Positions 1-8,983 of a stretch of DNA of 64,000 nt are shown here, one piece after another. Both the position numbers and the translations under genes were made by a program. The stretch comes from Candidatus Poribacteria bacterium. GTDB lineage: Bacteria > Poribacteria > WGA-4E > WGA-3G. How positions within the stretch are numbered: the stretch's first letter is position 1; every line of letters begins with the position of its first letter. The notes below the pieces were generated by a model. The model was not told the origin of the DNA. It ran no database searches and saw nothing but the letters and a program-made list of their open reading frames with translations. The stretch is from NCBI GenBank assembly GCA_022821065.1, contig JAJEEK010000065.1:1-64000 (forward strand), read 5' to 3'.

Positions 1-1
1 A

Positions 2-1120
2 TTTAAAGGGAGTGTCAGTGCTCTCGAAGCTGCGTGTGCGATTGAGCAGGGACTGCGTCGCGTGTTTCCGGATGCCGTTATTGACAAAATCCCGATGGCA
101 GATGGGGGCGAAGGGACTGTGCAATCGCTCGTTGATGCCACTGGCGGACACCTCCGAACGCAGCGCGTGCTTGCGCCACTGGGAAACGCGGTTGACGCAC
201 AGCTCGGCATCCTCGCAGATTCGGAGACCGCTGTCATTGAGATGGCATCCGCCTCTGGTCTCACACTCGTCGCGCCGCATGAACGGAACCCGCTCCGTAC
301 GACCACCTACGGTACCGGTCAACTGATTCATGCTGCTTTGGAGGCGGGGTGTAGACGCTTAATTATCGGGATCGGCGGCAGCGCGACAAACGATGGTGGT
401 GCCGGAATGGCAGAGGCACTCGGTATCCGATTGCTGGACAAAGAGGGCAAACAGATCCCGCGTGGTGGCGAAGGTCTCGGACGATTAGCCTCAATAGATA
501 TAACAGACTTACATCCTGCTGTTGCAGAGACAGAAACCGTTGTCGCTTGTGATGTCAATAATCCATTGACGGGGCCTGATGGTGCATCACACGTCTACGG
601 ACCGCAGAAGGGTGCCACACCTGAAATGATTGAGACGCTGGACGCTCATCTCACACATTTTGACGGAGTTTTGACGCGGACACTCGGCAAATCTTTTAAT
701 GACATTCCCGGTTCGGGGGCTGCAGGTGGATTGGGTGCCGGTCTAATGGCGTTTCTCAACGCTGAACTGCGACTCGGCGTTGATATTATGGTTGATGCCG
801 TTAACCTCAAAGAACGCGTGAAAGGCGCGTCTATCGTTTTCACAGGTGAGGGACAACTCGATTTTCAGACTGCGTTCGGGAAAACGCCTGTCGGTGTTGC
901 GAAAGTAGCGAAGGCACACAATATCCCTGTCATTGCGATTGCAGGTGGTATCGGTGAAGGTGCCGAAGCCGTCTACGAAGCTGGCATTGATGCGATGCTG
1001 GGTATCGCACAAGAACCGATGGAATTAGCGGATGCGGTTGCGGACGCGCCGCGGTTAATCGCTGACACGGCGGAACAGGCTGCACGATTGATCGCTATTG
1101 GTGATCGGATTTTATCGTAG
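2..1120 (+). CDS. Glycerate kinase (GlxK/GarK type), 5' end cut by window
   Basis: Phosphorylates glycerate to phosphoglycerate with ATP in the cytoplasm, feeding glyoxylate/galactarate breakdown into glycolysis. The frame is already open at base 2, reading FKGSVSAL, the remains of the N-terminal DSFKGSxSA motif, so only about ten residues are missing. Further family motifs are PMADGGEGT, GIGGSATNDGGAGMAEALG, SGAAGGLGAG and TGEGQLDFQT near the C-terminus. Internal ATGs exist (62) but would remove the conserved start, so the true start lies left of the window. It ends at TAG 1118-1120, inside the left arm of an inverted repeat. The type 1 glycerate kinase family is clear; whether the product is 2- or 3-phosphoglycerate cannot be read from sequence. 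Confidence 0.93.
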   Translation, partial: FKGSVSALEAACAIEQGLRRVFPDAVIDKIPMADGGEGTVQSLVDATGGHLRTQRVLAPLGNAVDAQLGILADSETAVIEMASASGLTLVAPHERNPLRTTTYGTGQLIHAALEAGCRRLIIGIGGSATNDGGAGMAEALGIRLLDKEGKQIPRGGEGLGRLASIDITDLHPAVAETETVVACDVNNPLTGPDGASHVYGPQKGATPEMIETLDAHLTHFDGVLTRTLGKSFNDIPGSGAAGGLGAGLMAFLNAELRLGVDIMVDAVNLKERVKGASIVFTGEGQLDFQTAFGKTPVGVAKVAKAHNIPVIAIAGGIGEGAEAVYEAGIDAMLGIAQEPMELADAVADAPRLIADTAEQAARLIAIGDRILS

Positions 1121-1358
1121 GTTGGGTTGAACGAATAGAACCGAAACACTAACACCTCAAAAACAACGAATACACCGGAACATATTTTCCATCCAAAAAT
1201 AGCGAGTGAAACCCAACACTCTTCTTGTGTGATTTTTCGTGGATGTAATGCTACAAAGTTGGGTTTCACTACCTTTTTCTGGAATGCGACAAGTATTGTT
1301 TTTCAAGTATGCTTAGATTATCAACATTGCTTTTTCGGTGCCGTTCAACCCAACCTAC
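1117..1358. repeat. Composite inverted repeat of the GTTGGGTT family
   Basis: A perfect 17-bp inverted repeat (GTAGGTTGGGTTGAACG at 1117-1133 and its complement at 1342-1358) encloses a second perfect 13-bp inverted pair (AGTGAAACCCAAC at 1205-1217 and its complement at 1258-1270). Nothing coding is visible in 1121-1460. The left arm overlaps the glycerate kinase stop codon. A compact copy of the same motif is at 5140-5170. Looks like a short non-autonomous or REP-like repeat. Confidence 0.7.
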
Positions 1359-1460
1359 AAGTCACATTCATGGAAAAGAAAGGAGCGTGGAAGAAGAGAA
1401 GGTTGCCCTCCTAATCTTCCATGCTTCTCTAATACGTTAGGGCACAACGGCCCGTGCCTG

Positions 1461-2798
1461 CTACTGTAACACAACGGGTGTATCTTTCATAAAATCGTCC
1501 GTCTCGTTTTGCCACACTTTCATATCTGCAGCGAGTGAAAGGATGCGGTCGGCATGTTCAGGCAATTCAACAAGGTTTGTTGTCTCCCACGGATCCTGCT
1601 CGAGATCAAAGAGTTGGAGGTAATCCGTACCTTTGCCTGTTTCTTCAGAGACATAGTGACGGATGAGTTTCCAACGTCCGTCGCTGATGGTGCGATGAAT
1701 ATCTTTATACGCAGCGAAGACTGTCTCTCGTACCTGATCGACACACCCCTCCATCAATGGCACTAAACTCTTCCCTTCAGTTGTATCCGGGCACGCAACA
1801 CTGGTGAGGTCACAGACAGTCGGAAAGACATCGTAGAGATAGGTGAGTGCGTCAACTGTTGTGCCTTCGGGGATCCCGGGTCCGGCGAATATTGATGGCA
1901 CACGGATGCTGTGGTTATAGAGGTTCTGTTTGCCGAGCAGTCCGTGTTGTCCGACAGCAAGTCCGTGGTCGGCGGTGTAGATGACAATGGTGTTGTCAAG
2001 ATGTCCGTTCGCTTCCAATGTATTTAGCAAGCGTCCCATTTCAGCATCTTGGCTGGTAATCATGCCGTAGTAATCAGCGATGTGTTGCTGAACGATTTCA
2101 GGTGTTCGTGGAAACGGAGCGAGTACTTCGTCTCGGATACGCATTTCGCCATTGTCAAACGGGTGTTCTGGGTAAAAGTTCTCTGGAACAGGGACATCCT
2201 CAGGTTTATACATTGTCGCGTATTCTCCGGGTGGCGTTCTCGGATCGTGCGGCGAAGTGAAAGAGAGGTATAGGAAGAAAGGGTTCGCTTGGTTATAGTT
2301 TTCTATAAATTGCACAGCGGAATCAGTAAACAGTTCGGTAGAAAACTTATCGCCAATATACCTATCATCTTTCGGATAGGCACCGGTCGGGTCAAAATCG
2401 AAAATTGGCACTTTATATTGATCGCCCATGCCACCGAAGAAAATCGTCCCACCGTCATCAAAGCTATCCGCAAACGTTTGTCTGTCGTTGTGCCACTTAC
2501 CAGAAAAAAATGTGTGATAACCTGCTTGACGCATCACCTCGGGCCAGATAGCGTAATCTCGGTTAATCTGGTTTGCACCGCTTCGGAATAGACTTGCACT
2601 TGTGAGAACAGCGGCGCGACTCGGAACACAAACTGCTCCCGAAAGCGAACCCATGATGTGGGTTTGGTGGAAAGTTGTCCCGCGTGCCATGAGTGAGTCC
2701 ATAGTAGGTGTCTTAACGGTTGGGTCGCCCATACCGTCGATGGCATCCCATCGGTGATCGTCGGCGATCATAAAAAGAACATTCGGTTGTGAAGACAT
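1461..2798 (-). CDS. Type I sulfatase
   Basis: Hydrolyses sulfate esters, probably of marine polysaccharides or glycans. The N-terminal metal-binding stretch NVLFMIADDHRWD (about residues 6-18) is typical, and the formylglycine motif CVPSR has Cys57, Pro59 and Arg61, the C-type signature needing an oxygen-dependent formylglycine-generating enzyme; none is in the window. Later motifs are SGKWHND (residues about 99-105) and TADHGLAVGQHG, with a second metal site. Length, 445 residues, is normal. No signal peptide is visible (MSSQPNVLFM goes straight into the first strand), so it may be cytoplasmic or exported otherwise. Start is ATG 2798 with AAAGGA upstream. Substrate cannot be predicted. Confidence 0.93.
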   Translation of the reverse strand: MSSQPNVLFMIADDHRWDAIDGMGDPTVKTPTMDSLMARGTTFHQTHIMGSLSGAVCVPSRAAVLTSASLFRSGANQINRDYAIWPEVMRQAGYHTFFSGKWHNDRQTFADSFDDGGTIFFGGMGDQYKVPIFDFDPTGAYPKDDRYIGDKFSTELFTDSAVQFIENYNQANPFFLYLSFTSPHDPRTPPGEYATMYKPEDVPVPENFYPEHPFDNGEMRIRDEVLAPFPRTPEIVQQHIADYYGMITSQDAEMGRLLNTLEANGHLDNTIVIYTADHGLAVGQHGLLGKQNLYNHSIRVPSIFAGPGIPEGTTVDALTYLYDVFPTVCDLTSVACPDTTEGKSLVPLMEGCVDQVRETVFAAYKDIHRTISDGRWKLIRHYVSEETGKGTDYLQLFDLEQDPWETTNLVELPEHADRILSLAADMKVWQNETDDFMKDTPVVLQ

Positions 2799-3090
2799 AT
2801 TTTTAATTTTCCTTTATTTTTAACTTTTCTTGCGGTTCGGTCAGGCGAGTTTAGGGTTTGAAGTGCCATCCCGTATATCCGCTCTCCATTACATTACGAG
2901 CTACGGGTTTTGAGGCTACCTTAAGAGGCAGTCTTTGTTAGACGAAAACCGCTTAACCGCCTGCTGGCTGCTGACGATTTCCGATTGCTGTGATGAAAGA
3001 AACATCAAAATTACCAAACAGAGTTGAGACCTAATCAGAAACCACCGCGCAATGGAATGGAGCGGTGACCAGGAGGCCATAGTTAAAAAA

Positions 3091-4236
3091 ATGAAAATTG
3101 CGACGATTGAACAATTTTATCCGCGTCGTCGGACGCGCCTTGTTAAAATTACGACGGATACCGGTATCGTCGGATGGGGTGAAACGACGCTTGAAGGTAA
3201 ACCGAGAAGTACATGTATGGCTGTTACAGAACTTGCCGACTATTTTATCGGTAAAGACCCGTTACGGATTGAACACCACTGGCAGCACGTCTATCGTTCG
3301 GCGTTCTTCCGAGGCGGTAATATCCTGATGTCCGCGTTGTCCGGTATTGATCAGGCGTTGTGGGACATTGCCGGTAAATACTATAATGTGCCTGCTTATC
3401 AACTCTTAGGCGGTGCCGTGCGTGACCGTATCCGTGTCTATGCCCATTGGGGTATCGGCAGTTTGACGGACGAAGGAAAAGCAGCGGCGAAAGAACGTCT
3501 CGAATCTTTACAACAACAAGGCGGTTATACAGCGTTTAAAACTGGTCCCGGTGGCAAGTGGCGTGGACACGAACCGCCTGCGGTGATTGATGCATTTGTT
3601 GAACGCGCCTATCTCATGCGTGAGTGGGTGGGACCCGATGTCGAACTTGCGTTTGATTTCCACGGTAAGATGACCCCCGCACTCGCTATTGAGATTTGCC
3701 ATGAACTTAAAGGGATGCGTCCGATGTTCGTTGAGGAACCCGTGCCGCAAGAGAATGTAGACGCACTCAAATTAGTCTCCGACCATGTGCCGTTTCCGAT
3801 TGCGACAGGTGAACGGCTGCTGACGCGTTGGGGTTTTCGCGAGGTCTTTGAAAAACAGGCGGTCGCTTACTTACAACCCGATACCTCGCACGCTGGTGGT
3901 ATCACTGAACTGAAAAAGATTGCGAACATGGCGGAGGTTTACTATATGCACATTGCACCGCATTGTGCTATCGGTCCTGTTGCTTTTTCTGCCTCCCTTC
4001 ATGTGGATGCCGTTGTGCCGAATTTCCTGATCCAAGAACAAATTGATGGAGGCTTAGGAAACGGCTTGTTTATTGAGGATTGGCAAGTTACAGATGGACA
4101 CATCGAATTGCCGACAAAACCCGGACTCGGCTTTGAGATTGATACCAAAGAAGCAGAACAGACGCTTGATACCTATCCAGAAGAACTGGGCGGCGAGTAC
4201 TATTACGACACTGATGGCAGTGTCGCGGATTGGTAG
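3091..4236 (+). CDS. Enolase-superfamily dehydratase, galactonate dehydratase-like
   Basis: Mandelate racemase/muconate lactonizing subgroup, closest in pattern to D-galactonate dehydratase: abstracts a proton alpha to a carboxylate and eliminates water from a sugar acid. Visible motifs are the capping N-terminus MKIATIEQF, the metal ligands in AFDFHGK, VEEPVP and ATGERL, and the C-terminal DTSHAGGITE and APHCAIGP with the catalytic His. I chose ATG 3091 over ATG 3052 because AGGAGG lies at 3071-3076 and families of this type start MKI; the longer form would add 13 residues without homology. 381 residues is the usual length. With the upstream sulfatase and glycerate kinase it suggests sugar-acid catabolism. 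Confidence 0.9.
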   Translation: MKIATIEQFYPRRRTRLVKITTDTGIVGWGETTLEGKPRSTCMAVTELADYFIGKDPLRIEHHWQHVYRSAFFRGGNILMSALSGIDQALWDIAGKYYNVPAYQLLGGAVRDRIRVYAHWGIGSLTDEGKAAAKERLESLQQQGGYTAFKTGPGGKWRGHEPPAVIDAFVERAYLMREWVGPDVELAFDFHGKMTPALAIEICHELKGMRPMFVEEPVPQENVDALKLVSDHVPFPIATGERLLTRWGFREVFEKQAVAYLQPDTSHAGGITELKKIANMAEVYYMHIAPHCAIGPVAFSASLHVDAVVPNFLIQEQIDGGLGNGLFIEDWQVTDGHIELPTKPGLGFEIDTKEAEQTLDTYPEELGGEYYYDTDGSVADW

Positions 4237-4350
4237 CGCGATGTATCTGCAATTTGTGTTATCGGTGCATTGGATAGTCTGCTATACCGTCCCGTATGAG
4301 AAAGGGATATACCTTTTATCTGCAGGAATGATTTCCGGTGCATCGCGAGC

Positions 4351-4833
4351 TTAGTCCGTATTCTCTTCCTGGGGCGAATGCGAACGTGCTTTCAGCGCGG
4401 CTAACTCGCTCCGTAGCTGGTCGACCTCTTTCTGGAGTTCAGCAACTATCGCCTCCGCTTGCTCGCGTGCCCGTTGTTCTTGTTCGCGTGCCCGTTGTTC
4501 TTGCTCCCGTTTTCGTTTCTCTCGCAAATACATAAGATGCTCCCATGCCAAACACGGCGCAATGATCGCTATCCCTAAACCGATACCGAAATGATATAGG
4601 TGTGACTCAATGTTATTCATTACCGTTATGATCTGCCCTAACCATGTCGTTTCAGGGAGGATAACGACAACAATTTCAGAGGAGACAGCGATAAACATAT
4701 AGACACAAAAAATGTATCCAAAGGCTGCCCTTGCACACCGTTGCCAAGACTCTGGGATTTCCCCCAGAAAATTGGTGTGCTTCTCTACAGAGTGTTCAGC
4801 GTTATTTTCAAGATTCTCCTGATTATCTTTCAT
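4351..4833 (-). CDS. Small membrane protein with C-terminal coiled coil
   Basis: I do not recognise a family. The 160-residue product has two hydrophobic spans, about residues 36-58 (AAFGYIFCVYMFIAVSS) and 82-97 (FGIGLGIAIIAPCLAW), followed by a strongly charged helix from about residue 103 rich in Arg, Glu and Gln. That helix contains a tandem heptad REQEQRA repeated twice and then REQAEAI, encoded by a perfect 21-bp tandem repeat at 4463-4503. The tail is probably a cytoplasmic coiled coil. It is alone, convergent with the dehydratase gene. Possible role in scaffolding, but nothing in the context supports one. Confidence 0.6.
   Translation of the reverse strand: MKDNQENLENNAEHSVEKHTNFLGEIPESWQRCARAAFGYIFCVYMFIAVSSEIVVVILPETTWLGQIITVMNNIESHLYHFGIGLGIAIIAPCLAWEHLMYLREKRKREQEQRAREQEQRAREQAEAIVAELQKEVDQLRSELAALKARSHSPQEENTD
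4463..4503. repeat. 21-bp tandem repeat inside coding sequence
   Basis: TCGCGTGCCCGTTGTTCTTG occurs at 4463-4482 and again at 4484-4503, encoding REQEQRA heptads in the coiled-coil tail of the minus-strand membrane protein. Copy-number change would lengthen the coil without a frameshift. Confidence 0.8.
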
Positions 4834-5102
4834 ACGAATAGGTTAACCCCTAGTGAGGCAAGACAAATAACGGGGATGCTATTTATCCTGATTGAAATTG
4901 GGACAAGAAATGACACCTTATTTCAATTCCATTTTGGTTCGATTAAAAAAGCATATCATCTTTTTCTTTCATTATATTTCATACAATTAGAGATGATATG
5001 ATAGCATATAAGGATTATACCTGATATATTTCCATAAATCAAATTTTTCGGCACACCGGGCGTGTAAATATTTTGTCGAAATGAATGATATACTGCCATC
5101 GG

Positions 5103-5200
5103 AAGTTTAGACCACTCTCCAAACCAAGCTTAACTCGTAAGTTGGGTTGAACGCAATGAAACCCAACACTTATGGATATAATATACCCGAAAGTTTAGAC
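5103..5200. repeat. GTTGGGTT palindrome bracketed by 10-bp direct repeats
   Basis: AAGTTTAGAC occurs at 5103-5112 and 5191-5200. Between them lies a hairpin, AGTTGGGTT at 5140-5148 pairing with AACCCAAC at about 5160-5167, the compact form of the repeat at 1117-1358. The direct repeats may be a target duplication around a small insertion, or chance. The surrounding 4834-5326 is AT-rich and holds no gene I can support. Confidence 0.5.
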
Positions 5201-5326
5201 TGGCCAGAGCATTTGTTAGCCCACAAACTTGTAAATAGGACGCGAGATTCAACCAGACTTTGGTTTCTTCTCAACTTGCTCTACACGTAACGAAACACCA
5301 AGTAAATCAGCTATTTTTTTACGGAA

Positions 5327-5684
5327 TTAGTCGTTTTGGACTTGAGAAAGTTTTTTAGCGACGCCAATGCCACCAGTGTAATTTTTATAATAATAAGCAG
5401 TCGGTGCGTCACCGATTTTTGAATAGGTACTTGTGTCAAACCGGTCCGCTGGAATGACAAACATTCCTCCGACACGGATGATGTGCTCCAGCGCACTGAT
5501 TCCATTAGTGATAGGTTCACCTGGCGGAACATTTATCCAAAAGGCATGTAGATTGTTCTGATAGTATGCATCATTTAGCTCCTTCTTTCAATTTACTTAT
5601 GAAGTTCTGGTCACGTAAAGACTGTGTGTTAAAGAAGATGTCAAACCCACGTGGGGGCTGCTTCCACAAAAAACAAGCATACAT
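5327..5684 (-). pseudogene. C-terminal remnant of a DUF1998-type DEAD/DEAH helicase
   Basis: Two minus-strand reading frames together resemble the C-terminal region of large MrfA/YprA-like helicases. The first (5571-5684) reads PPRGFDIFFNTQSLRDQNF and ends at a TGA; after a frame change the second, down to TAA 5327-5329, reads HAFWINVPPGEP, SALEHI, GGMFVIPADRFD and PTAYYYKNYTGGIGVAKKL. The last block matches the family's PxxYxYxxYxGGxGxA pattern. The helicase core and the terminal cysteine cluster of the family are absent, so this is a decayed fragment with at least one frameshift. Family assignment is from motif memory and would need a profile search. Confidence 0.55.
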
Positions 5685-5723
5685 CGCACATACTTTTGAC
5701 ATGAGCGAAACTTTACGCACTCT

Positions 5724-7805
5724 TTATCGGGTGTCTATATCCCAGAGCAGCACCGTGCCGTCCGCGCTCCCGCTGGCAAGCAGGGCACCATCTGCACTCC
5801 ATGATAGGCCCCTTATAGTATCCGCGTGTCCTATGAAGGTCGCTTTATGTGCAGCGATTAATCTCAATATAACGGAGACTTTAACGAAGGCTTCCGATAT
5901 AACGGAGATAGGTAAAGTCTTATTTTCTGTGAAAGGTACTTTCGGGACAGCCATAAGCGTTGGGACATCCCATAAGCTCACCTTTCCGTACCTATCTCCG
6001 GTGGCAAGTATCGTGCTATCTGAATTCAACGACACACAATTACTTGAAATACCTGTAAAGATTGCCGTGGGTTTAGCGCGCGTAAGGTCCCATAGATGCG
6101 TTTCGTTTCTCCAACTTGTACTGGCCAGGAGCGTGCCATCCGCACTCAACGATATACCATGTCCATGGTAATCAAACGGTAATTCTGTGAAAATTGCTCC
6201 TTCTGTCCCGTTTTCGACATCCCACAAACGCAAGGCATAGTCGCCCCGACTGACACTTGCGAGACGTGTGCCATCCGCATTCAATGCGACACTGCGAACT
6301 TCCTCTCTATGTCCGATAAGGGTTGCTTCAAGTGTAGGCGTGGTATCTGTGAAATCCCATAAGCGCACCGTGCCGTGCTCACTTCCGCTGGCAAGGTGTG
6401 TGCCGTCTGCACTCCACGAGACGCTCCTAATTCTCCGCCCTGATGGACTTCTGTCCGATATTTTTTCTGTGAGTAATCCTATTTCCTTTGTACTTTTGAC
6501 ATCCCATAAACGCGTCCCATCCGCCTCACCAGTAGCGAGTAGCGTGCCCTCTGGGTTCAACGATACACTTCGAATGACACGCTCCCACGACGGTGTCGGT
6601 GTGGTTTTCAAAGCTGCTATTTGCGTAGCTGTTGTGACATCCCATAAATGTACCGTATTCGTCCAAATCGCACTTGCAAGGCGTGTACCATCTGCATTTA
6701 ACGATATACTCGTGATGCTGCCTGTATAGCCTTGGCGCCCCGTATATCCTGTGAGGGTTGTTTTAAGCGTAGTGTTTCGGACATCCCAGAGACGAACATC
6801 CGAGCTGCCAGTAGCGAGGTGTGTACCATCTGGACGCCACGATAGACTTTCGACCCCTTCTTCTGTCTGTACTCTAAAGGTTGTTTTGAGTGTAGGTGTA
6901 ACCGTTGTGACATCCCACAAACGCACGATGCCATCATAGCCAGCAGCAAGTATTGTACCATCTGGACGCCACGATAGACTGTCTACAGGGTCCTGTGAGG
7001 AACCGCCCTCCGGTGTCTCATATTCTATAAGCGTTGCTATTTGTGTGGCATTTTCGACATCCCATAAGAACCACCCGTATTCGCCGCCGCTTGCGGTGCC
7101 ACTTGCGGCGAGGCGTGTGCCGTCTGCATTCAAGGATACGCACTTGTCTCCCGGTCCGAATCCTGGGAAGGTTGCTTTCAGTGTGGCAGTTTTGACATCC
7201 CATATCTGTATCGTGTCCTCGTGCCAACTGCCACTGGCGAGTAGTCTTGCATCCCTGCTCAAAGATATGCTTCCAACCCTCTCTCTATGTCCTGGTTCTT
7301 TAAGGGTTGCTTTCAGTGTGGCAGTTTTGACATCCCACAGGCGAATCCCGTGAAAATCCGAACTCACGAGAAGCGTGCCATCCGTGCTGAATGCTACAAG
7401 TTCAGGTGCCATGTGTTCGCTGTGATGTGCAGTCAGGTTGATTTTGAGCGTAGCCGTTGCGGTATCCCACAGACAAACACCGTCGTCGCTTGCACTGGCG
7501 AGTAGCCTGCTATCTCCACTCCATGATATACTGGTGACACTGCCTCTCTGTCCTGTGAGTAGTGCCTGTTCTTGATATGTCTCAGTATCATACAACCATA
7601 TACCCGCGCTGCTGGCTACGGCTAATACATTGCCGTCTGGCGAATATGCGACTTCCATTACCGATCCCTTACCGAGACGGACTTTCGCACCTTCGGGTAG
7701 ACTCAATTGGGTATGCGCGGGATACTCTGCAAAAGAGGTATCGATAGGAACACCTGAAAGAACGAGTAACTTAAAAATAAAAAGAAGTATCTTTTTTCCG
7801 TTCAT
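5724..7805 (-). CDS. Secreted WD40-repeat beta-propeller protein
   Basis: A 693-residue protein with an N-terminal signal peptide (KKILLFIFKLLVLSGVP, cleavage perhaps near residue 26) followed by about fourteen WD40 units, enough for two seven-bladed propellers. Each unit shows the pattern SxSxDGxxLASGSxDGxxxLWDxxT, for example ISWSGDSRLLASASDDG and LSWSADGALLASGSADG at the end. Such propellers are protein-interaction scaffolds without catalytic activity. A non-repeat stretch (about residues 620-650) interrupts the last blade. The tail blade ends WDIDTR. The gene lies 6 bp downstream of the phyH stop, so co-transcription with phyH and the NIPSNAP gene is likely. Confidence 0.85.
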   Translation of the reverse strand: MNGKKILLFIFKLLVLSGVPIDTSFAEYPAHTQLSLPEGAKVRLGKGSVMEVAYSPDGNVLAVASSAGIWLYDTETYQEQALLTGQRGSVTSISWSGDSRLLASASDDGVCLWDTATATLKINLTAHHSEHMAPELVAFSTDGTLLVSSDFHGIRLWDVKTATLKATLKEPGHRERVGSISLSRDARLLASGSWHEDTIQIWDVKTATLKATFPGFGPGDKCVSLNADGTRLAASGTASGGEYGWFLWDVENATQIATLIEYETPEGGSSQDPVDSLSWRPDGTILAAGYDGIVRLWDVTTVTPTLKTTFRVQTEEGVESLSWRPDGTHLATGSSDVRLWDVRNTTLKTTLTGYTGRQGYTGSITSISLNADGTRLASAIWTNTVHLWDVTTATQIAALKTTPTPSWERVIRSVSLNPEGTLLATGEADGTRLWDVKSTKEIGLLTEKISDRSPSGRRIRSVSWSADGTHLASGSEHGTVRLWDFTDTTPTLEATLIGHREEVRSVALNADGTRLASVSRGDYALRLWDVENGTEGAIFTELPFDYHGHGISLSADGTLLASTSWRNETHLWDLTRAKPTAIFTGISSNCVSLNSDSTILATGDRYGKVSLWDVPTLMAVPKVPFTENKTLPISVISEAFVKVSVILRLIAAHKATFIGHADTIRGLSWSADGALLASGSADGTVLLWDIDTR

Positions 7806-7811
7806 ACAGCA

Positions 7812-8555
7812 CTAAACCACCGGCTTCCGATTTGAAACGTAAGGCGGTTCGAGCATCAACTTCTGGTCTTCGTCTGCCATCAGATTCCGGAGCTCGTCGT
7901 ATCTACCTTGTCCCCAGGAGGCGTGTCCCGGTGAATATTTGAACAGGATTGAACGCCGTTCATGTGAAGCCGTCCACGGGAGCGTGCCGTGTGTTAACGC
8001 CTCTGTAAAGATAACAGCGTCTCCTGCCTTTTGATGCACCGGTGCCATACAGGTCTTGTTATCCTTCACTGGTCGAAATTCCCGTGGACACGGATAGTTG
8101 CTTTTGTGGCTGCCGGGGATACAACAGAAGCCGCCGTGTCCGGGTAGCATATCCGTGAGTGCCCATGAGACGACGGTTAACCCGTTATACATCCGGTCGT
8201 TTCGGAAAACGTAGTACTGCGACGGATCATAAGGCGTACCGCCGCCGTGGAGTGTTCCGCCTGGGTTACCATCTATCATCAAGATACCGTAGACGTGATC
8301 GAGCCGGAACTTAGGACCGACGATCTCCGCCAAGAACGGCATAATGCGCGGGTGGTTGAGGAGTTTACGGAACGCGTCGTTCTCCCAACTCAAGAATCCG
8401 CCGAACCGCTGTGAATGGACATTATCATCCACCGGATCCGGATAGTCTTGCACATCGATAAGCGCGTTCAATTCAGCGAGTTCTTCGTCCGCTAAAACGC
8501 CTTCAATATTCACATATCCCCAGAGATCAAATAGATATTTTTCTTCAGGACCCAT
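7812..8555 (-). CDS. Phytanoyl-CoA dioxygenase (PhyH) family protein, copy 1
   Basis: Fe(II)/2-oxoglutarate-dependent oxygenase fold, 247 residues. Candidate facial-triad residues are His103 in TLHGGGTPYD and the distal His in EALTHGTLPW; the 2-oxoglutarate-binding Arg is likely in HERRSILFKY. PGSHKSNYP is a characteristic family loop. GGAGG is well placed before ATG 8555. The family hydroxylates very varied small molecules, so the substrate is unknown. Downstream neighbour is the WD40 gene, upstream neighbour a NIPSNAP protein, all in one direction with short gaps. Confidence 0.88.
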   Translation of the reverse strand: MGPEEKYLFDLWGYVNIEGVLADEELAELNALIDVQDYPDPVDDNVHSQRFGGFLSWENDAFRKLLNHPRIMPFLAEIVGPKFRLDHVYGILMIDGNPGGTLHGGGTPYDPSQYYVFRNDRMYNGLTVVSWALTDMLPGHGGFCCIPGSHKSNYPCPREFRPVKDNKTCMAPVHQKAGDAVIFTEALTHGTLPWTASHERRSILFKYSPGHASWGQGRYDELRNLMADEDQKLMLEPPYVSNRKPVV

Positions 8556-8590
8556 TGAGACACCTCCATTTTGAACTTTTAAGGGGGATA

Positions 8591-8607
8591 GGCGAGGAGA
8601 CCTCGCC
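8591..8607. repeat. GGCGAGG hairpin
   Basis: GGCGAGGAGACCTCGCC forms a perfect 7-bp stem with a 3-base loop between the NIPSNAP and phyH genes, followed by CCCTACGAG. It resembles the GCCCCTACGGGG repeats at 51413-51485 and is not followed by a T-run on either strand, so it reads as an interspersed repeat rather than a terminator. Confidence 0.55.
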
Positions 8608-8624
8608 CCTACGAGTTTGTCCTA

Positions 8625-8948
8625 CTATTGATGTGCCGAGCGAGAAGTCGGTTCGAGCCGTGTGACGACGATCTTTGACCTGTCAATCAGTTCACCAACA
8701 CGTGCTGAAATTTCGTTTACCCAGCGATCGTCTTCATAGACTGCTGCGTAAAGTTGTTCACGCTGTTCCTCGCTCTCGAATCGCCGAATCCAGACGTAGA
8801 GATCGTCCTCTTCTTCGCCGATAAAGCTGCCAATCACGACCATCCCTTTGGAAATCTGAAACGGGATGACCGTTTCTTCCATGTACTTCACCCAGTTTTC
8901 GCGTTGACCGGGTTGTGTTCTGTACTGTCTTAATTCAAAAAAAGCCAT
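8625..8948 (-). CDS. NIPSNAP family protein
   Basis: A 107-residue ferredoxin-like alpha/beta barrel-type protein starting FFELRQYRTQPGQRENWVKY, the typical NIPSNAP opening (ELRxYxxxPGxxxxW), with VWIRRFESEEQRE in the second half. Function in bacteria is poorly defined; such proteins often sit with dioxygenases and catabolic genes, as here. AAGGAG precedes ATG 8948 at good distance. Likely first gene of a NIPSNAP-phyH-WD40 transcription unit. Confidence 0.85.
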   Translation of the reverse strand: MAFFELRQYRTQPGQRENWVKYMEETVIPFQISKGMVVIGSFIGEEEDDLYVWIRRFESEEQREQLYAAVYEDDRWVNEISARVGELIDRSKIVVTRLEPTSRSAHQ

Positions 8949-8983
8949 AAAAATCTCCTTTTTAGTAGTTGACTGATAACTAT

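Noticed and set aside
5566..7747. Plus-strand open frames and regularly spaced similar segments across the WD40 gene, suggestive of a CRISPR array
   Set aside because: The periodic similarity of about 130-150 bp is WD40 coding repeats on the minus strand; repeats are diverged and spacers are not unique short sequences.
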